From Streptomyces violens (GTDB lineage: Bacteria; Actinomycetota; Actinomycetes; Streptomycetales; Streptomycetaceae): DNA of 64,000 bases. Position numbers and translations under genes: made by a program. This document shows, piece by piece, positions 25,313 through 34,247 of this stretch; the first letter of the stretch is position 1; every line of letters starts with the position of its first letter. Where the stretch lies: the NCBI RefSeq assembly GCF_000717745.1, contig NZ_JOBH01000022.1, positions 1 through 64,000 on the forward strand, given 5' to 3'. Under the pieces are notes generated by a model. It had not been told where the DNA came from. It did no database searches and saw nothing but the letters and a program-made list of their open reading frames with translations.

Positions 25313-26197
25313 ATGAGGAGCAGCAACCCGGTCTTCTCGCGACGGGGGTTCAGCCGAAACGGCTACGCCGGCTTCAATGCGCCGCCGCAGGCCGGGGCCG
25401 CCGCCAACCCTTACGCGGGGACGAACCCGTACGCCGGACAGGCCCCCTACGCGGACGCGAACCCGTACGCGGGTGGTAACCCGTACGCCCAGGGCCAGCA
25501 GGACGTCACCCAGGCCCCGCCGTACGTCCCGCAGACCCGCCCGATGACCATGGACGACGTCGTCGTCCGTACGGGCCTCACGCTCGGCACCGTCGTCGCC
25601 GGCGCCGCCGTGGCGTGGATCATGGACCTCTCCATGGGGCTGGCCATCGGCGCCGCGCTCGTCGCGATGGTGCTCGGCCTGGTCCAGGCGTTCAAGCGCA
25701 AGCCGTCGCCGCCGCTGATCCTGGCGTACGCCGCCTTCGAGGGCCTCTTCCTCGGCGCGATCAGCAACGCGATCAACCAGTGGGTGGCCCCCGGCGCACC
25801 CATGCAGGCGGTGCTGGGCACCATGGCGGTCTTCGTCGTGATGCTCGTCGCCTACAAGACCCGCATCGTCCGGGTGAACGCACGCTTCACCCGCTTCGTG
25901 ATCATCGCCGCCATGGGCTTCCTGCTGCTGCAGGTGGTCAACCTGCTGTTCATGGCGTTCGGCGGCGGTGACGGCCTCGGCTTCCGCAGCGGCGGCCTGG
26001 GCATCGTCTTCGGCGTCGTCGGCGTGCTGCTCGGCGCCCTCTTCCTCGCCCTGGACTTCAAGCAGGTCGAGGACGGCATCGCCTACGGCGCGCCGCGCGA
26101 GGAGTCCTGGCTCGCGGCCTTCGGCCTCACCATGACCCTGGTGTGGATCTACCTGGAGATGCTGCGGCTGGTCGCCATCCTGAACGGCGACGATTAG
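25313..26197 (+). CDS. Bax inhibitor-1/YccA-family membrane protein
   Basis: The product has 294 residues, start ATG 25313 after GGAGGAG. Residues about 30-62 contain repeated NPYAG units; about seven helices follow from residue 87 (TLGTVVAGAAVAWIMDLSMG). The end carries the family LDFKQVEDGIAYGAPREESWLAAFGLTMTLVWIYLEMLRL, which matches the actinobacterial BI-1 pore region. The role in bacteria is thought to be ion or pH-linked membrane homeostasis. It is monocistronic. Confidence 0.9.
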   Translation: MRSSNPVFSRRGFSRNGYAGFNAPPQAGAAANPYAGTNPYAGQAPYADANPYAGGNPYAQGQQDVTQAPPYVPQTRPMTMDDVVVRTGLTLGTVVAGAAVAWIMDLSMGLAIGAALVAMVLGLVQAFKRKPSPPLILAYAAFEGLFLGAISNAINQWVAPGAPMQAVLGTMAVFVVMLVAYKTRIVRVNARFTRFVIIAAMGFLLLQVVNLLFMAFGGGDGLGFRSGGLGIVFGVVGVLLGALFLALDFKQVEDGIAYGAPREESWLAAFGLTMTLVWIYLEMLRLVAILNGDD

Positions 26198-26234
26198 TAC
26201 GCCCGGGGCCGGTGCCGTGCGGTGCCGGACCCGG

Positions 26235-26274
26235 CGAAGGGCCCGCGGGAGGTTCGCCTCCCGCGGGCCCTTCG
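26235..26274. terminator. Bidirectional terminator
   Basis: Perfect 18-bp stem with loop TTCG, between the convergent BI-1 and DUF4287-like genes. Confidence 0.9.
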
Positions 26275-26326
26275 GGTTTCCGGCGCGGTCCGGTCACGGG
26301 ACCGGGCCCCGCGCGGTAACCGTCCG

Positions 26327-26554
26327 CTAGAACTTCCGGGCCGCGCGCCGCAGGTCGTACTCGTGCACGATCGCCTTGGCATGGCCATAGGCGAGGTTGT
26401 GCTCGCCACGGAGCCAGCTGACCTTCTCCTCGAAGCGGAAGAGAGCGGGGCCTTCCTCGACGGTGCGAAGCCAGTCGGAGACTTCGCGGCCGGTGCAGTG
26501 GGGGATACGGGAGAGCAGGTTCCGGTGGGTCTCTTCGGAGAAGACTTGGGACAT
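26327..26554 (-). CDS. Small DUF4287-like protein
   Basis: The product has 75 residues starting at MSQVFSEETHRNLLSRIPHCTGREVSDWLRTVEEGP. The C-terminal SWLRGEHNLAYGHAKAIVHEYDLRRAARKF is characteristic of DUF4287-type proteins. A longer frame begins at 26641, but GGAGGCGCCGATG supports ATG 26554. Function is unknown. Confidence 0.8.
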   Translation of the reverse strand: MSQVFSEETHRNLLSRIPHCTGREVSDWLRTVEEGPALFRFEEKVSWLRGEHNLAYGHAKAIVHEYDLRRAARKF

Positions 26555-26652
26555 CGGCGCCTCCGGACGCGTTCGATGCTGGTCCTTCAGCACACCGTGC
26601 CTGAGCGTTCGGGCGTTGGCAACCACCCGGGAGTGGCGCATAGGCTCACGGC

Positions 26653-26973
26653 GTGCTTGACGTGATGCCTTTGCAGACCGCTGTTGACACCCTCGCCGAC
26701 CGGCTCAGGGCGCTGCCGCAGAGCGCCCTTACGCGGGGCGCGGCGGCCGAAGGACTGGCTCTCGCCAGGGAGTTCGCGCTGCGCGCGCAGCGCCTGGAGG
26801 AGCCCGGAACGGAGCCGCGCGAGCTGCCGGACGCCGGGATGTTCGCGGTCGGCGACCAAGTGGCGGTGGCCGGTCATGACTTGGTGTACGCCCTGCGGGA
26901 CGCGGAAACGGCCCGTGCCGAGGATGTGGCACAGGCCGTGGAAGAAGTACGGCGGACCGCCGCGCGCTGCTGA
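26653..26973 (+). CDS. Conserved hypothetical protein
   Basis: The product has 106 residues, start GTG 26653. Mostly alpha-helical, acidic at the end (DAETARAEDVAQAVEEVRRTAARC); no signal peptide or membrane segment. The body contains MFAVGDQVAVAGHDLVYAL. I do not recognise a domain. It is divergent from the small DUF4287-like gene, with 98 bases between them. Confidence 0.7.
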   Translation: MLDVMPLQTAVDTLADRLRALPQSALTRGAAAEGLALAREFALRAQRLEEPGTEPRELPDAGMFAVGDQVAVAGHDLVYALRDAETARAEDVAQAVEEVRRTAARC

Positions 26974-27071
26974 GCGGTCCTGGACCGGGCGGGTACTGGG
27001 CCCGGTCCGAAAGGAAGCCCCGAGGACTCGCGCCTCGGAGGAGGGCTCTCGCCTCGGCGTCGGCTCGCGTC

Positions 27072-27962
27072 TCAGAGAGAGGCGATGACCCGGTCGGCGA
27101 GGACGTAGACGCTGTCGTCGCGGCCCTCGCCCCAGGCGAAGGTCAGCGCGTACGCGCCGGCGACGCCCGAGCCGCCGAGCAGCACGGTGGTGTGGCCCTC
27201 GCGGAGCGCCTCGGCGACCCGCTCGGCCGTCTCGCGGTGGCCCGGCGTCATACAGACGGTCGTGCCGTCGGCGAAGACATAGACGTCGAGGGTGCCCAGC
27301 GGGCCCGGCCGGACGTCGGCCAGCGGCGTACGGTCCTCGGCCAGCTCCTCCAGGCGCGCCACGGTGCGCTCGTGGTCGCCGATGGCGGGGGAGGGCGAGA
27401 AGTCGGGGTGCGAGGGGTGGCGCCGGCGGGCGGCGGCCAGCTCGGCGGACTCGGTGTCCTCGATGGCCCCGTCGGTCGGGGCGTCCACCGGCTCGAGGTC
27501 CACCTCGTCCATGCCGAACAGCGGCTCGGAGCCCAGCACGTCCGGGTCCAGGCCCGCGAAGTCGGCCTGCCGCGGCAGGTAGAAGCGGTCGAAGCCGTCG
27601 CCGGGCGCGGTGTCGTCACCCGGCGCGGGGTGGCCCGGCAGCAGCGACGAGGGCGAGTCGGCGTCTCTGGCCTCCTGCGCGGCCCAGAAGGCACGCGCCT
27701 CGGCGAGCTCCCGCTCCCGCTCCTCGGCCAGCGCGTCGGCCACCGCGGCACGTATGTCGTCCAGCGGGGTCTCGGCGGCGGGTGCCGGGCGGGCGGCGGG
27801 AATGGCGGCGAGGGCCGCGGCACCGTCCTCACGGGCGGTGCTGAGTTCGGCCCGCAGCCCGGCGACCTCGCGGCGCAGGGTGCGAGCGGTGTGCAGGGAG
27901 GCTGCTCCCAGCGCCACGGCGATGGCCGCGGCCGGCAGCAGTGCATAAGCGATGGCGGTCAC
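27072..27962 (-). CDS. Membrane-anchored hypothetical protein
   Basis: The product has 296 residues, start ATG 27962. An N-terminal helix (ALLPAAAIAVALGAASL) precedes a short coiled coil (TLRREVAGLRAELSTAREDG), an acidic Asp/Pro-rich middle, and a folded C-terminal domain (TLDVYVFADGTTVCMTPGHRETAERVAEALREGHTTVLLGGSG... DDSVYVLADRVIASL). No known function recognised. Confidence 0.8.
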   Translation of the reverse strand: MTAIAYALLPAAAIAVALGAASLHTARTLRREVAGLRAELSTAREDGAAALAAIPAARPAPAAETPLDDIRAAVADALAEERERELAEARAFWAAQEARDADSPSSLLPGHPAPGDDTAPGDGFDRFYLPRQADFAGLDPDVLGSEPLFGMDEVDLEPVDAPTDGAIEDTESAELAAARRRHPSHPDFSPSPAIGDHERTVARLEELAEDRTPLADVRPGPLGTLDVYVFADGTTVCMTPGHRETAERVAEALREGHTTVLLGGSGVAGAYALTFAWGEGRDDSVYVLADRVIASL

Positions 27963-28363
27963 TGACGTACTCCCGGTAGCAGAATGTCCCCCGGAGAACT
28001 TCCTACATCAGCCTGCCGGAGGTCGGCGACCGTTTGCAGTGCACTATGTCCTGGATTGCAGGGGGCATTGGGCCTCATACGTTCGGGTGACCCCCGCGCG
28101 ACCTGGGGAAATGCGACTCCCCCAGGGTGTTGGTCACAATCCTGGGGGAGTCGGTACAACGATCTTGTCACGCGGTGACGCGAGTCACCGGTTCTCGCTG
28201 TACGTAACGCAGTTGATACGCAGGGTCCCGAAAAAGCTCAGGTCAGCGTGGTCTTGACTCAGTTCAGCTCAGCCGCTCGTGCCTGTGGTCGCGCTGAGCT
28301 TCGCCTCCGCTGCGGGCAGGTGCCGCCCTCGTGCCTCGGGCGACCCCTACCCTCCGCTGCGGC
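27963..28363. other. Intergenic region of 401 bases
   Basis: No gene supported. It holds the hairpin at 28114-28153 and a 16-base copy of the thiolase 3' end at 28264-28279. The left side probably carries the promoter of the 27962 gene. Confidence 0.5.
28114..28153 (-). terminator. Hairpin downstream of the thiolase gene
   Basis: Perfect 13-bp arms (CGACTCCCCCAGG and complement) with a 14-nt loop. Likely transcription end for the leftward thiolase gene. Confidence 0.5.
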
Positions 28364-29584
28364 TCAGCTCAGCCGCTCGATGACCATCGCCATGCCCTGG
28401 CCGCCGCCGACGCACATGGTCTCCAGGCCGAACTGCTTGTCGTGCCACTGCAGGGAGTTGATCAGCGTGCCGGTGATGCGGGCGCCGGTCATGCCGAAGG
28501 GGTGGCCGACCGCGATCGCGCCGCCGTTGACGTTCAGCTTGTCGAGGTCGATGCCCAGGTCCCGGTAGGACGGGATGACCTGCGCGGCGAACGCCTCGTT
28601 GATCTCGACCAGGTCGATGTCGCCGATCGACAGGCCCGCGCGCCGCAGCGCCTGCTTCGACGCCTCGACCGGGCCCAGGCCCATGATCTCGGGGGAGAGG
28701 CCGGAGACGCCGGTGGAGACGATCCGGGCCAGCGGGGTCAGGCCCAGCTCGCGCGCCTTGGTGTCGGACATGATCACGAGCGCGGCCGCGCCGTCGTTGA
28801 GCGGGCAGCAGTTGCCCGCGGTGACCAGGCCGTCAGGGCGGAAGACGGGCTTGAGGCCCTGCACGCCCTCCAGGGTGACGCCCGCGCGCGGGCCGTCGTC
28901 CTTCGAGACGACCGTGCCGTCGGGCAGGGTGACCGGGGTGATCTCCCGCTCCCAGAAGCCGTTCTTGATGGCCTGCTCGGCGAGGTTCTGCGACCGCACG
29001 CCGAACTCGTCCATGTCCTGGCGGGTGACGCCCTTGAGGCGCGCGAGGTTCTCCGCGGTCTGGCCCATGGCGATGTACGGGTCGGGGACCAGGCCGTCCT
29101 CGCGCGGGTCGTGCCAGGTCGAGCCCTCGGTCTGCGCGACCGCCTCGGTGCGGGCCTCGGCCTCCGCGAAGAGCGGGTTGCGGGTGTCGGGCAGGCTGTC
29201 GGAGTTGCCCTTGGCGAAGCGGGAGACGGTCTCCACGCCGGCCGAGATGAAGACGTCGCCCTCGCCCGCCTTGATGGCGTGCAGCGCCATCCGCGAGGTC
29301 TGCAGCGACGAGGAGCAGTACCGGGTGATCGTGCAGCCGGGGAGGTGGTCCATCCCCATCTGCACGGCCACGATGCGGCCCAGGTTGTTGCCCTGCTCGC
29401 CGCCGGGCAGGCCGCAGCCGAGCATCAGGTCGTCGATGTCCGTCGGGTCCAGCTCGGGGACCTTGGCCAGCGCGGCCTTGATGATCTCGGCGGTCAGGTC
29501 GTCCGGGCGCAGGTCCTTCAGCGAGCCCTTGAAGGCGCGGCCGATCGGGGAGCGGGCGGCAGAGACGATCACGGCTTCGGGCAT
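28364..29584 (-). CDS. Acetyl-CoA C-acetyltransferase (thiolase)
   Basis: The product has 406 residues, start ATG 29584. Thiolase catalytic set: Cys90 in TRYCSSSLQ, His in [10 protein letters not shown], Cys in [10 protein letters not shown]. The N-terminal [22 protein letters not shown] is typical of FadA-type thiolases. It makes or cleaves acetoacetyl- or 3-ketoacyl-CoA in fatty-acid degradation. Two palindromic operators lie 100-140 bases upstream. Confidence 0.95.
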   Translation of the reverse strand: MPEAVIVSAARSPIGRAFKGSLKDLRPDDLTAEIIKAALAKVPELDPTDIDDLMLGCGLPGGEQGNNLGRIVAVQMGMDHLPGCTITRYCSSSLQTSRMALHAIKAGEGDVFISAGVETVSRFAKGNSDSLPDTRNPLFAEAEARTEAVAQTEGSTWHDPREDGLVPDPYIAMGQTAENLARLKGVTRQDMDEFGVRSQNLAEQAIKNGFWEREITPVTLPDGTVVSKDDGPRAGVTLEGVQGLKPVFRPDGLVTAGNCCPLNDGAAALVIMSDTKARELGLTPLARIVSTGVSGLSPEIMGLGPVEASKQALRRAGLSIGDIDLVEINEAFAAQVIPSYRDLGIDLDKLNVNGGAIAVGHPFGMTGARITGTLINSLQWHDKQFGLETMCVGGGQGMAMVIERLS

Positions 29585-29684
29585 CACGCGGCTCCAGACG
29601 AGAGAAGAACGAGGACTTTGAGGGAAGCTACCTGCACGTACAGCGAAGGTCACGGTCCCTGCGCTGTGATGCGGGCCTCTTTTC

Positions 29685-29721
29685 TAAGCGGCTGCTTACC
29701 TCTGTACTGAGCGGATGCTCA
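29685..29721. promoter_or_regulatory. Twin palindromic operators upstream of the thiolase gene
   Basis: TAAGCGGCTGCTTA (29685-29698) and TGAGCGGATGCTCA (29708-29721) share TrAGCGGmTGCTyA. Centres are 23 bp apart, about two helical turns, so one face of DNA. They resemble operators of TetR-type acyl-CoA regulators. Confidence 0.65.
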
Positions 29722-29779
29722 CCCATCGGACGGGTGCCGCGCAAGGGGGCGGCACCCGGCCGATGAGCAGAGACAGGTC

Positions 29780-30805
29780 TCAGGGCGCCCGCTCCTCCTC
29801 GGTCTCCGTCGCCGGCTCTTCGGCCTGTACCGCGATCCGCTGCCGCCTGCGGTGCTTGAGCAGCGCCCACGGCGCCCGGCTGCCCGCGACCTCGGTGCCG
29901 CCCTCGGACGCCGCCTGGGCCGCCGCCTCCTCGACCGGCAGGAAGCCCTCGCGCCGCGCCGGCTCCGGGCGCTCCTCCTCTTCCGGCCAGAGGCCGAGCG
30001 CCGCGCACAGCGTGGGCAGTACGGCCATCGCCGCGGTCGCGTACCCCTCGGCGGAGGGGTGGTAGTTGTCCGAACTGAACAGCTCCCGTGGGTTCGCCTC
30101 GAACTCCGGGCCGAGCAGGTCGCCCAGCGACACCGTCCGCCCGCCGTTCTCCACGACCCCGATGGTCTGCGCCGCCGCGAGCTGCCGGCTCAGCCGCCGG
30201 GCCACCCAGCGCAGCGGCTGGTACACCGGCTCGATCGTGCCGAGGTCGGGGCAGGTGCCCACCACCACCTCGCAGCCCGCTTCGCGCAGCCGGGCCACCG
30301 CCTCCGACAGCATGCGGACGGAGGTGGCGAACGGCATCCGGTGCGTGACGTCGTTCGCGCCGATCATGATGACGCAGACGTCCGGCGCCGGGCCGTCCGC
30401 CAGCAGCAGCGTCACCTGGCGCTCCAGGTCGTCGGACTGGGCGCCGGGCAGCGCGACGTTGCGCAGGTCGACCGGGCGTTCGGCGATCGCGGCGAGACCG
30501 GAGGCCAGCAGTGCCCCGGGCGTCTGGCGGGCCCGCGTGACGCCCTGCCCGGCGGCCGTGGAGTCGCCGAGGAAGCCGAGCCGCAGCGGGGTCCGGTCGG
30601 TGCGGTACCAGAACGTGGCGCCGTACCGGCCGTCGGCGGGCGGCGGCAGCTCGGTGGAGCCGCCGACCGTACGGCGGGCGAGCCGCACCTCGGTCAGCAG
30701 GAGGCCCACCGCGGCGACGCCGAGCAGCCCGGCTCCGCCGCCGCCGACCGCCGCGGCCGTGGCGATCCGGCGTGCCACCCTCGCCCTGGACATGGTCATC
30801 GGCAT
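29780..30805 (-). CDS. Secreted or membrane-anchored SGNH/GDSL hydrolase
   Basis: The product has 341 residues; ATG 30805 chosen for the GGAGGT site upstream. An N-terminal hydrophobic segment (residues about 12-38) anchors or exports it. SGNH blocks: GFLGDSTAAGQGV (Ser), NVALPGAQSDDL (Gly), IMIGANDV (Asn), and DNYHPSAEGYA (Asp-His). A charged tail rich in Glu follows. It is probably a lipase or esterase acting outside the membrane. Confidence 0.88.
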   Translation of the reverse strand: MPMTMSRARVARRIATAAAVGGGGAGLLGVAAVGLLLTEVRLARRTVGGSTELPPPADGRYGATFWYRTDRTPLRLGFLGDSTAAGQGVTRARQTPGALLASGLAAIAERPVDLRNVALPGAQSDDLERQVTLLLADGPAPDVCVIMIGANDVTHRMPFATSVRMLSEAVARLREAGCEVVVGTCPDLGTIEPVYQPLRWVARRLSRQLAAAQTIGVVENGGRTVSLGDLLGPEFEANPRELFSSDNYHPSAEGYATAAMAVLPTLCAALGLWPEEEERPEPARREGFLPVEEAAAQAASEGGTEVAGSRAPWALLKHRRRQRIAVQAEEPATETEEERAP

Positions 30806-31008
30806 CGGCCGGGCACCTCCCCGCAGTGCGTACACGGGGCGTGCGAAGGGAGTGAATCCCGGCGCGCGCTCCGCGGACTCGCGAAACTCGTGTCAAGAAC
30901 GTCTTGCCCCGCAGGGCCTTCGCCGCAACGCGCCTGCCCTGTGGGGGTGAGCGCAATAGGCTGGCCGGACGGGCGCAGGACAGCGCGCCCCCTACCGCGG
31001 AGACCACC

Positions 31009-32400
31009 GTGCAGGTTTATGAATCCATGATTGAGCTGGTCGGCAACACCCCGCTCGTGCGGCTCAAAAGTGTGACCGAGGGAATCCGGGCCACCGTCCT
31101 GGCCAAGGTCGAGTACTTCAACCCGGGCGGGTCCGTGAAGGACCGGATCGCGGTGCGCATGATCGAGGCCGCCGAGCGGTCGGGCGCGCTGAAACCGGGC
31201 GGCACGATCGTGGAGCCGACCTCGGGGAACACCGGCGTCGGCCTGGCGATCGTGGCCCAGCAGAAGGGCTACAAGTGCATCTTCGTCTGCCCCGACAAGG
31301 TGTCGACGGACAAGATCAATGTGCTCCGGGCCTACGGCGCCGAGGTCGTGGTCTGCCCCACGGCCGTCGACCCCGACCACCCGCATTCGTACTACAACGT
31401 CTCCGACCGGCTGGTACGCGAGACGCCCGGCGCCTGGAAGCCGGACCAGTACAGCAACCCGGACAACCCGCGGTCGCACTACGAGTCCACGGGGCCCGAA
31501 CTGTGGGAGCAGACCGACGGCCGAATCACGCATTTCGTGGCGGGCGTGGGCACCGGCGGCACCATCAGCGGGACCGGGCGGTACTTGAAGGACGTCAGTG
31601 ACGGCAAGGTCAAGGTCATCGGCGCCGACCCGGAGGGCTCGGTCTACAGCGGCGGCTCCGGGCGCCCGTATCTGATCGAGGGCGTCGGCGAGGACTTCTG
31701 GCCCACCGCCTACGACAGCACCGTCGCCGACGAGATCATCGCGGTCTCCGACAAGGACGCCTTCCAGATGACCCGGCGGCTCGCCAAGGAGGAGGGCCTG
31801 CTGGTCGGCGGCTCCTGCGGGATGGCCGTGGTGGGCGCGCTGAAGGCCGCCGAGGGGCTCGGCGAGGACGACGTGGTGGTCGTCCTGCTGCCGGACAGCG
31901 GGCGTGGGTACCTGTCGAAGATCTTCAACGACGACTGGATGAACGACTACGGCTTCCTGGAGACCGGGGACACCGACCGGGTCGCCGACGTCATGCACAA
32001 CAAGCACGGCGGCATCCCCGAACTGGTGCACATGCACCCCGAGGAGACCGTCGGCGAGGCCATCGAGGTGCTGCGCGAGTACGGCGTCTCCCAGATGCCG
32101 ATCGTGAAGCCGGGCGCCGGGCACCCGGACGTGATGGCCGCCGAGGTCATCGGCTCGGTGGTGGAACGCGAGCTGCTGGACGCGCTGTTCACCCAGACCG
32201 CCTCGCTCGGCGATCCGCTGGAGAAGCACATGTCGGCGCCGCTGCCGCAGGTCGGCGCGGGCGAGCCGGTCGCCGACCTGATGGCCGTACTGGAGAACGC
32301 CGACGCCGCGATCGTGCTCGTCGAGGGCAAGCCGACCGGGGTCGTCAGCCGGCAGGACCTGCTGGCGTTCCTCGCCGCCGGCGCGCGGGGCGCGCAGTAG
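31009..32400 (+). CDS. cbs: Cystathionine beta-synthase
   Basis: The product has 463 residues, start GTG 31009. PLP lysine Lys44 in NPGGSVKDR, the TSGNTG substrate loop, the GTGGT phosphate cup, and VLLPDSGRGYLSKIFND. Residues about 335-460 form a Bateman (CBS) pair (VADVMHNKHGGIPELVHMHPEETVGEAIEVLREYGVSQMPI). It condenses serine with homocysteine in transsulfuration. The CBS pair may sense nucleotides or SAM. Confidence 0.94.
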   Translation: MQVYESMIELVGNTPLVRLKSVTEGIRATVLAKVEYFNPGGSVKDRIAVRMIEAAERSGALKPGGTIVEPTSGNTGVGLAIVAQQKGYKCIFVCPDKVSTDKINVLRAYGAEVVVCPTAVDPDHPHSYYNVSDRLVRETPGAWKPDQYSNPDNPRSHYESTGPELWEQTDGRITHFVAGVGTGGTISGTGRYLKDVSDGKVKVIGADPEGSVYSGGSGRPYLIEGVGEDFWPTAYDSTVADEIIAVSDKDAFQMTRRLAKEEGLLVGGSCGMAVVGALKAAEGLGEDDVVVVLLPDSGRGYLSKIFNDDWMNDYGFLETGDTDRVADVMHNKHGGIPELVHMHPEETVGEAIEVLREYGVSQMPIVKPGAGHPDVMAAEVIGSVVERELLDALFTQTASLGDPLEKHMSAPLPQVGAGEPVADLMAVLENADAAIVLVEGKPTGVVSRQDLLAFLAAGARGAQ

Positions 32401-32579
32401 GACCGGGTCGGTCAACTCCCCGTCGACGCAAGGTGTACGTATGTGTCACGCGGAGGCAGCACGGACTTAACACGGGTCGGGCAGATTGGTCCGTGCGGCG
32501 ACAAGGAACCTCCGGAGCGGCTCCCGGACCTCCAGTCGCCAGGACGCGTCCGACCGGCCCTGACCCGGTCCGCGTCCTT

Positions 32580-32640
32580 CGCGGGGACCGCCGTCGTCCC
32601 GCCCCTGGCGCTTGCGCGCCGGGGTGCGGCGGTCCCCGCG
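32580..32640. terminator. Long terminator between convergent cbs and NCS1 genes
   Basis: Perfect 14-bp outer arms (CGCGGGGACCGCCG and complement) with an inner stem of about 9 pairs. The rest of the 245-base gap shows no gene. Confidence 0.7.
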
Positions 32641-32645
32641 CCGTT

Positions 32646-34058
32646 TTACTTGCTGCCGGTGGGCTGGTGCGGCGCCGTTGTGGTTGCTCGCGCAGTTCCC
32701 CGCGCCCCTTCCCGGTCCCGGCTGATGAACCAGTACAGGGTTGCCGGGACCGCCAGGCCGATCAGCCAGGAGATGTCCGCGCCGCCCAGGGGGGCTACCA
32801 GGGGGCCTGTGTAGAAGTGGGTTACCAGGAAGGGGAGCTGGGTCAGGACGCCGATGGCGTAGACGGCGAGGGCCTTGGCGTTCCAGGCGCCGTAGCGGCC
32901 GGTGGGGTCGTGCAGGGCGTCGAGGTCGTAGCGTTCCTTGGAGATCAGGTAGTAGTCGACGAGGTTGATCGCGGACCAGGGCGTGAAGAACGTCAGCAGG
33001 AAGAGCAGGAAGTCCTTGAAGGCGGTCAGGAACGAGTCCTTGCCGAGGAGGGACACCGCCGTGCCGACGACCATGATCCCGGCGAAGTAGAGGCTGCGGC
33101 CGCGCGGCGAGAGCGTGCGCTGGCCGCGGAAGCCGCTGATGCTCGTCACCATCGACATGAAGCTGCCGTACGTGTTCAGGACGTTGATCGTCAGCTTGCC
33201 GAGGGCGATGACGAAGTAGAGCGCCGCGGCCATCAGGCCCGTGCCGCCCAGCCCGACGATGTACGAGACCTCGTGGCCGACGAAGGCCGCGGGCGCCGCG
33301 GCCGCGGCCAGCGCGCCGAAGGTCATCGACCACTGCGAGCCGAGCACCGAGCCGGAGAGCGTCCACCAGAAGGTCGCGCGCGCGGAGGTGTCGCGGGGCA
33401 GGTAGCGGGAGTAGTCCGCGACGTACGGGCCGAAGGCCAGCTGCCAGGACGCGGAGAGCGAGACGGCCAGCAGGAAGACCGGGAAGTCGAAGGCGCGGTC
33501 GTGCAGCAGGGCTGCCAGGTCGGTGCGCTCCAGCAGGCGCACGCCGAGGTAGACGAAGGCCACCGCGCAGACGAGGCCGGCGATCCGGCCGAGCGCGTGG
33601 ATCAGGCGGTAGCCGACGGCCGCGGCGAAGGCGGTGATCGCGCCGAAGGCGATGATGCCGGTGGTGTCGCCGAGGTGGGTCAGATGGCCGACCGCCTGCC
33701 CGGCGAGCACGGTGCCGCTGGCGAAGAAGCCGATGTACATGATGATGACCAGGGCCAGCGGCACGACCGCGCCGCGCACCCCGAACTGGGCCCGCGAGGA
33801 GATCATCTGCGGCAGGCCGAGCCGCGGCCCCTGCGCCGAGTGCAGGGCCATCACCGCGCCGCCCAGCAGGTTGCCGAGCAGCAGTCCGATCAGCGACCAG
33901 AAGGCGTTCGCGCCGAACACGACGGCGAGCGCACCGGTGACCACCGCGGTGATCTGGAGGTTGGCGCCCAGCCAGAGCGTGAACTGGCTGAAGGCGGTGC
34001 CGTGCCGTTCGGAGTCCGGTACGACGTCGATCGAGCGTTGTTCCACCACGCCTGCCAT
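32646..34058 (-). CDS. NCS1-family permease (cytosine/purine/hydantoin type)
   Basis: The product has 470 residues with 12 helices, start ATG 34058 after GAGAGGGA. NCS1 features: WLGANLQITAVVTGAL near the N-terminus, GVRGAVVPLALV, SWQLAFGPYVADYSRYLP, and LTFFTPWSAINLVDYYLI. Substrate is probably a nucleobase, allantoin or a related compound taken up with H+ or Na+. It is divergent from an RpiR regulator. Confidence 0.88.
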   Translation of the reverse strand: MAGVVEQRSIDVVPDSERHGTAFSQFTLWLGANLQITAVVTGALAVVFGANAFWSLIGLLLGNLLGGAVMALHSAQGPRLGLPQMISSRAQFGVRGAVVPLALVIIMYIGFFASGTVLAGQAVGHLTHLGDTTGIIAFGAITAFAAAVGYRLIHALGRIAGLVCAVAFVYLGVRLLERTDLAALLHDRAFDFPVFLLAVSLSASWQLAFGPYVADYSRYLPRDTSARATFWWTLSGSVLGSQWSMTFGALAAAAAPAAFVGHEVSYIVGLGGTGLMAAALYFVIALGKLTINVLNTYGSFMSMVTSISGFRGQRTLSPRGRSLYFAGIMVVGTAVSLLGKDSFLTAFKDFLLFLLTFFTPWSAINLVDYYLISKERYDLDALHDPTGRYGAWNAKALAVYAIGVLTQLPFLVTHFYTGPLVAPLGGADISWLIGLAVPATLYWFISRDREGARGTARATTTAPHQPTGSK

Positions 34059-34103
34059 GGGCCGTCCCTCTCTCGCTGAATGGACCCATGCAGCATCAAG
34101 TGC

Positions 34104-34111
34104 GAGTGAAT
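34104..34111. promoter_or_regulatory. GAGTGAAT element in the NCS1/RpiR divergent promoter
   Basis: The 8-mer recurs as its complement ATTCACTC at 38051-38058 in the hutU promoter. Nearby, CCCTGG-TTACGG-CCAGGG (34138-34155) is a perfect 6-bp repeat. Regulatory meaning is inferred. Confidence 0.35.
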
Positions 34112-34247
34112 GAAAATGCAATAGGCTGAGAGTAAATCCCTGGTTACGGCCAGGGCTCTGACCCAGGCTCTCGGGGCCCGGGCAGGTCACGCCGGGGATT
34201 ACGTAGAGTCGGGCAGCACACGCCCGGGACCGGACCGAGAGGACACG

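Noticed and set aside
28331..29710. Plus-strand frame opposite the thiolase
   Set aside because: Shadow frame; thiolase catalytic motifs are on the minus strand.
32433..34079. 548-codon plus-strand frame opposite the NCS1 permease
   Set aside because: Composition is Arg/Gly/Glu-rich shadow; the permease on the minus strand is clear.
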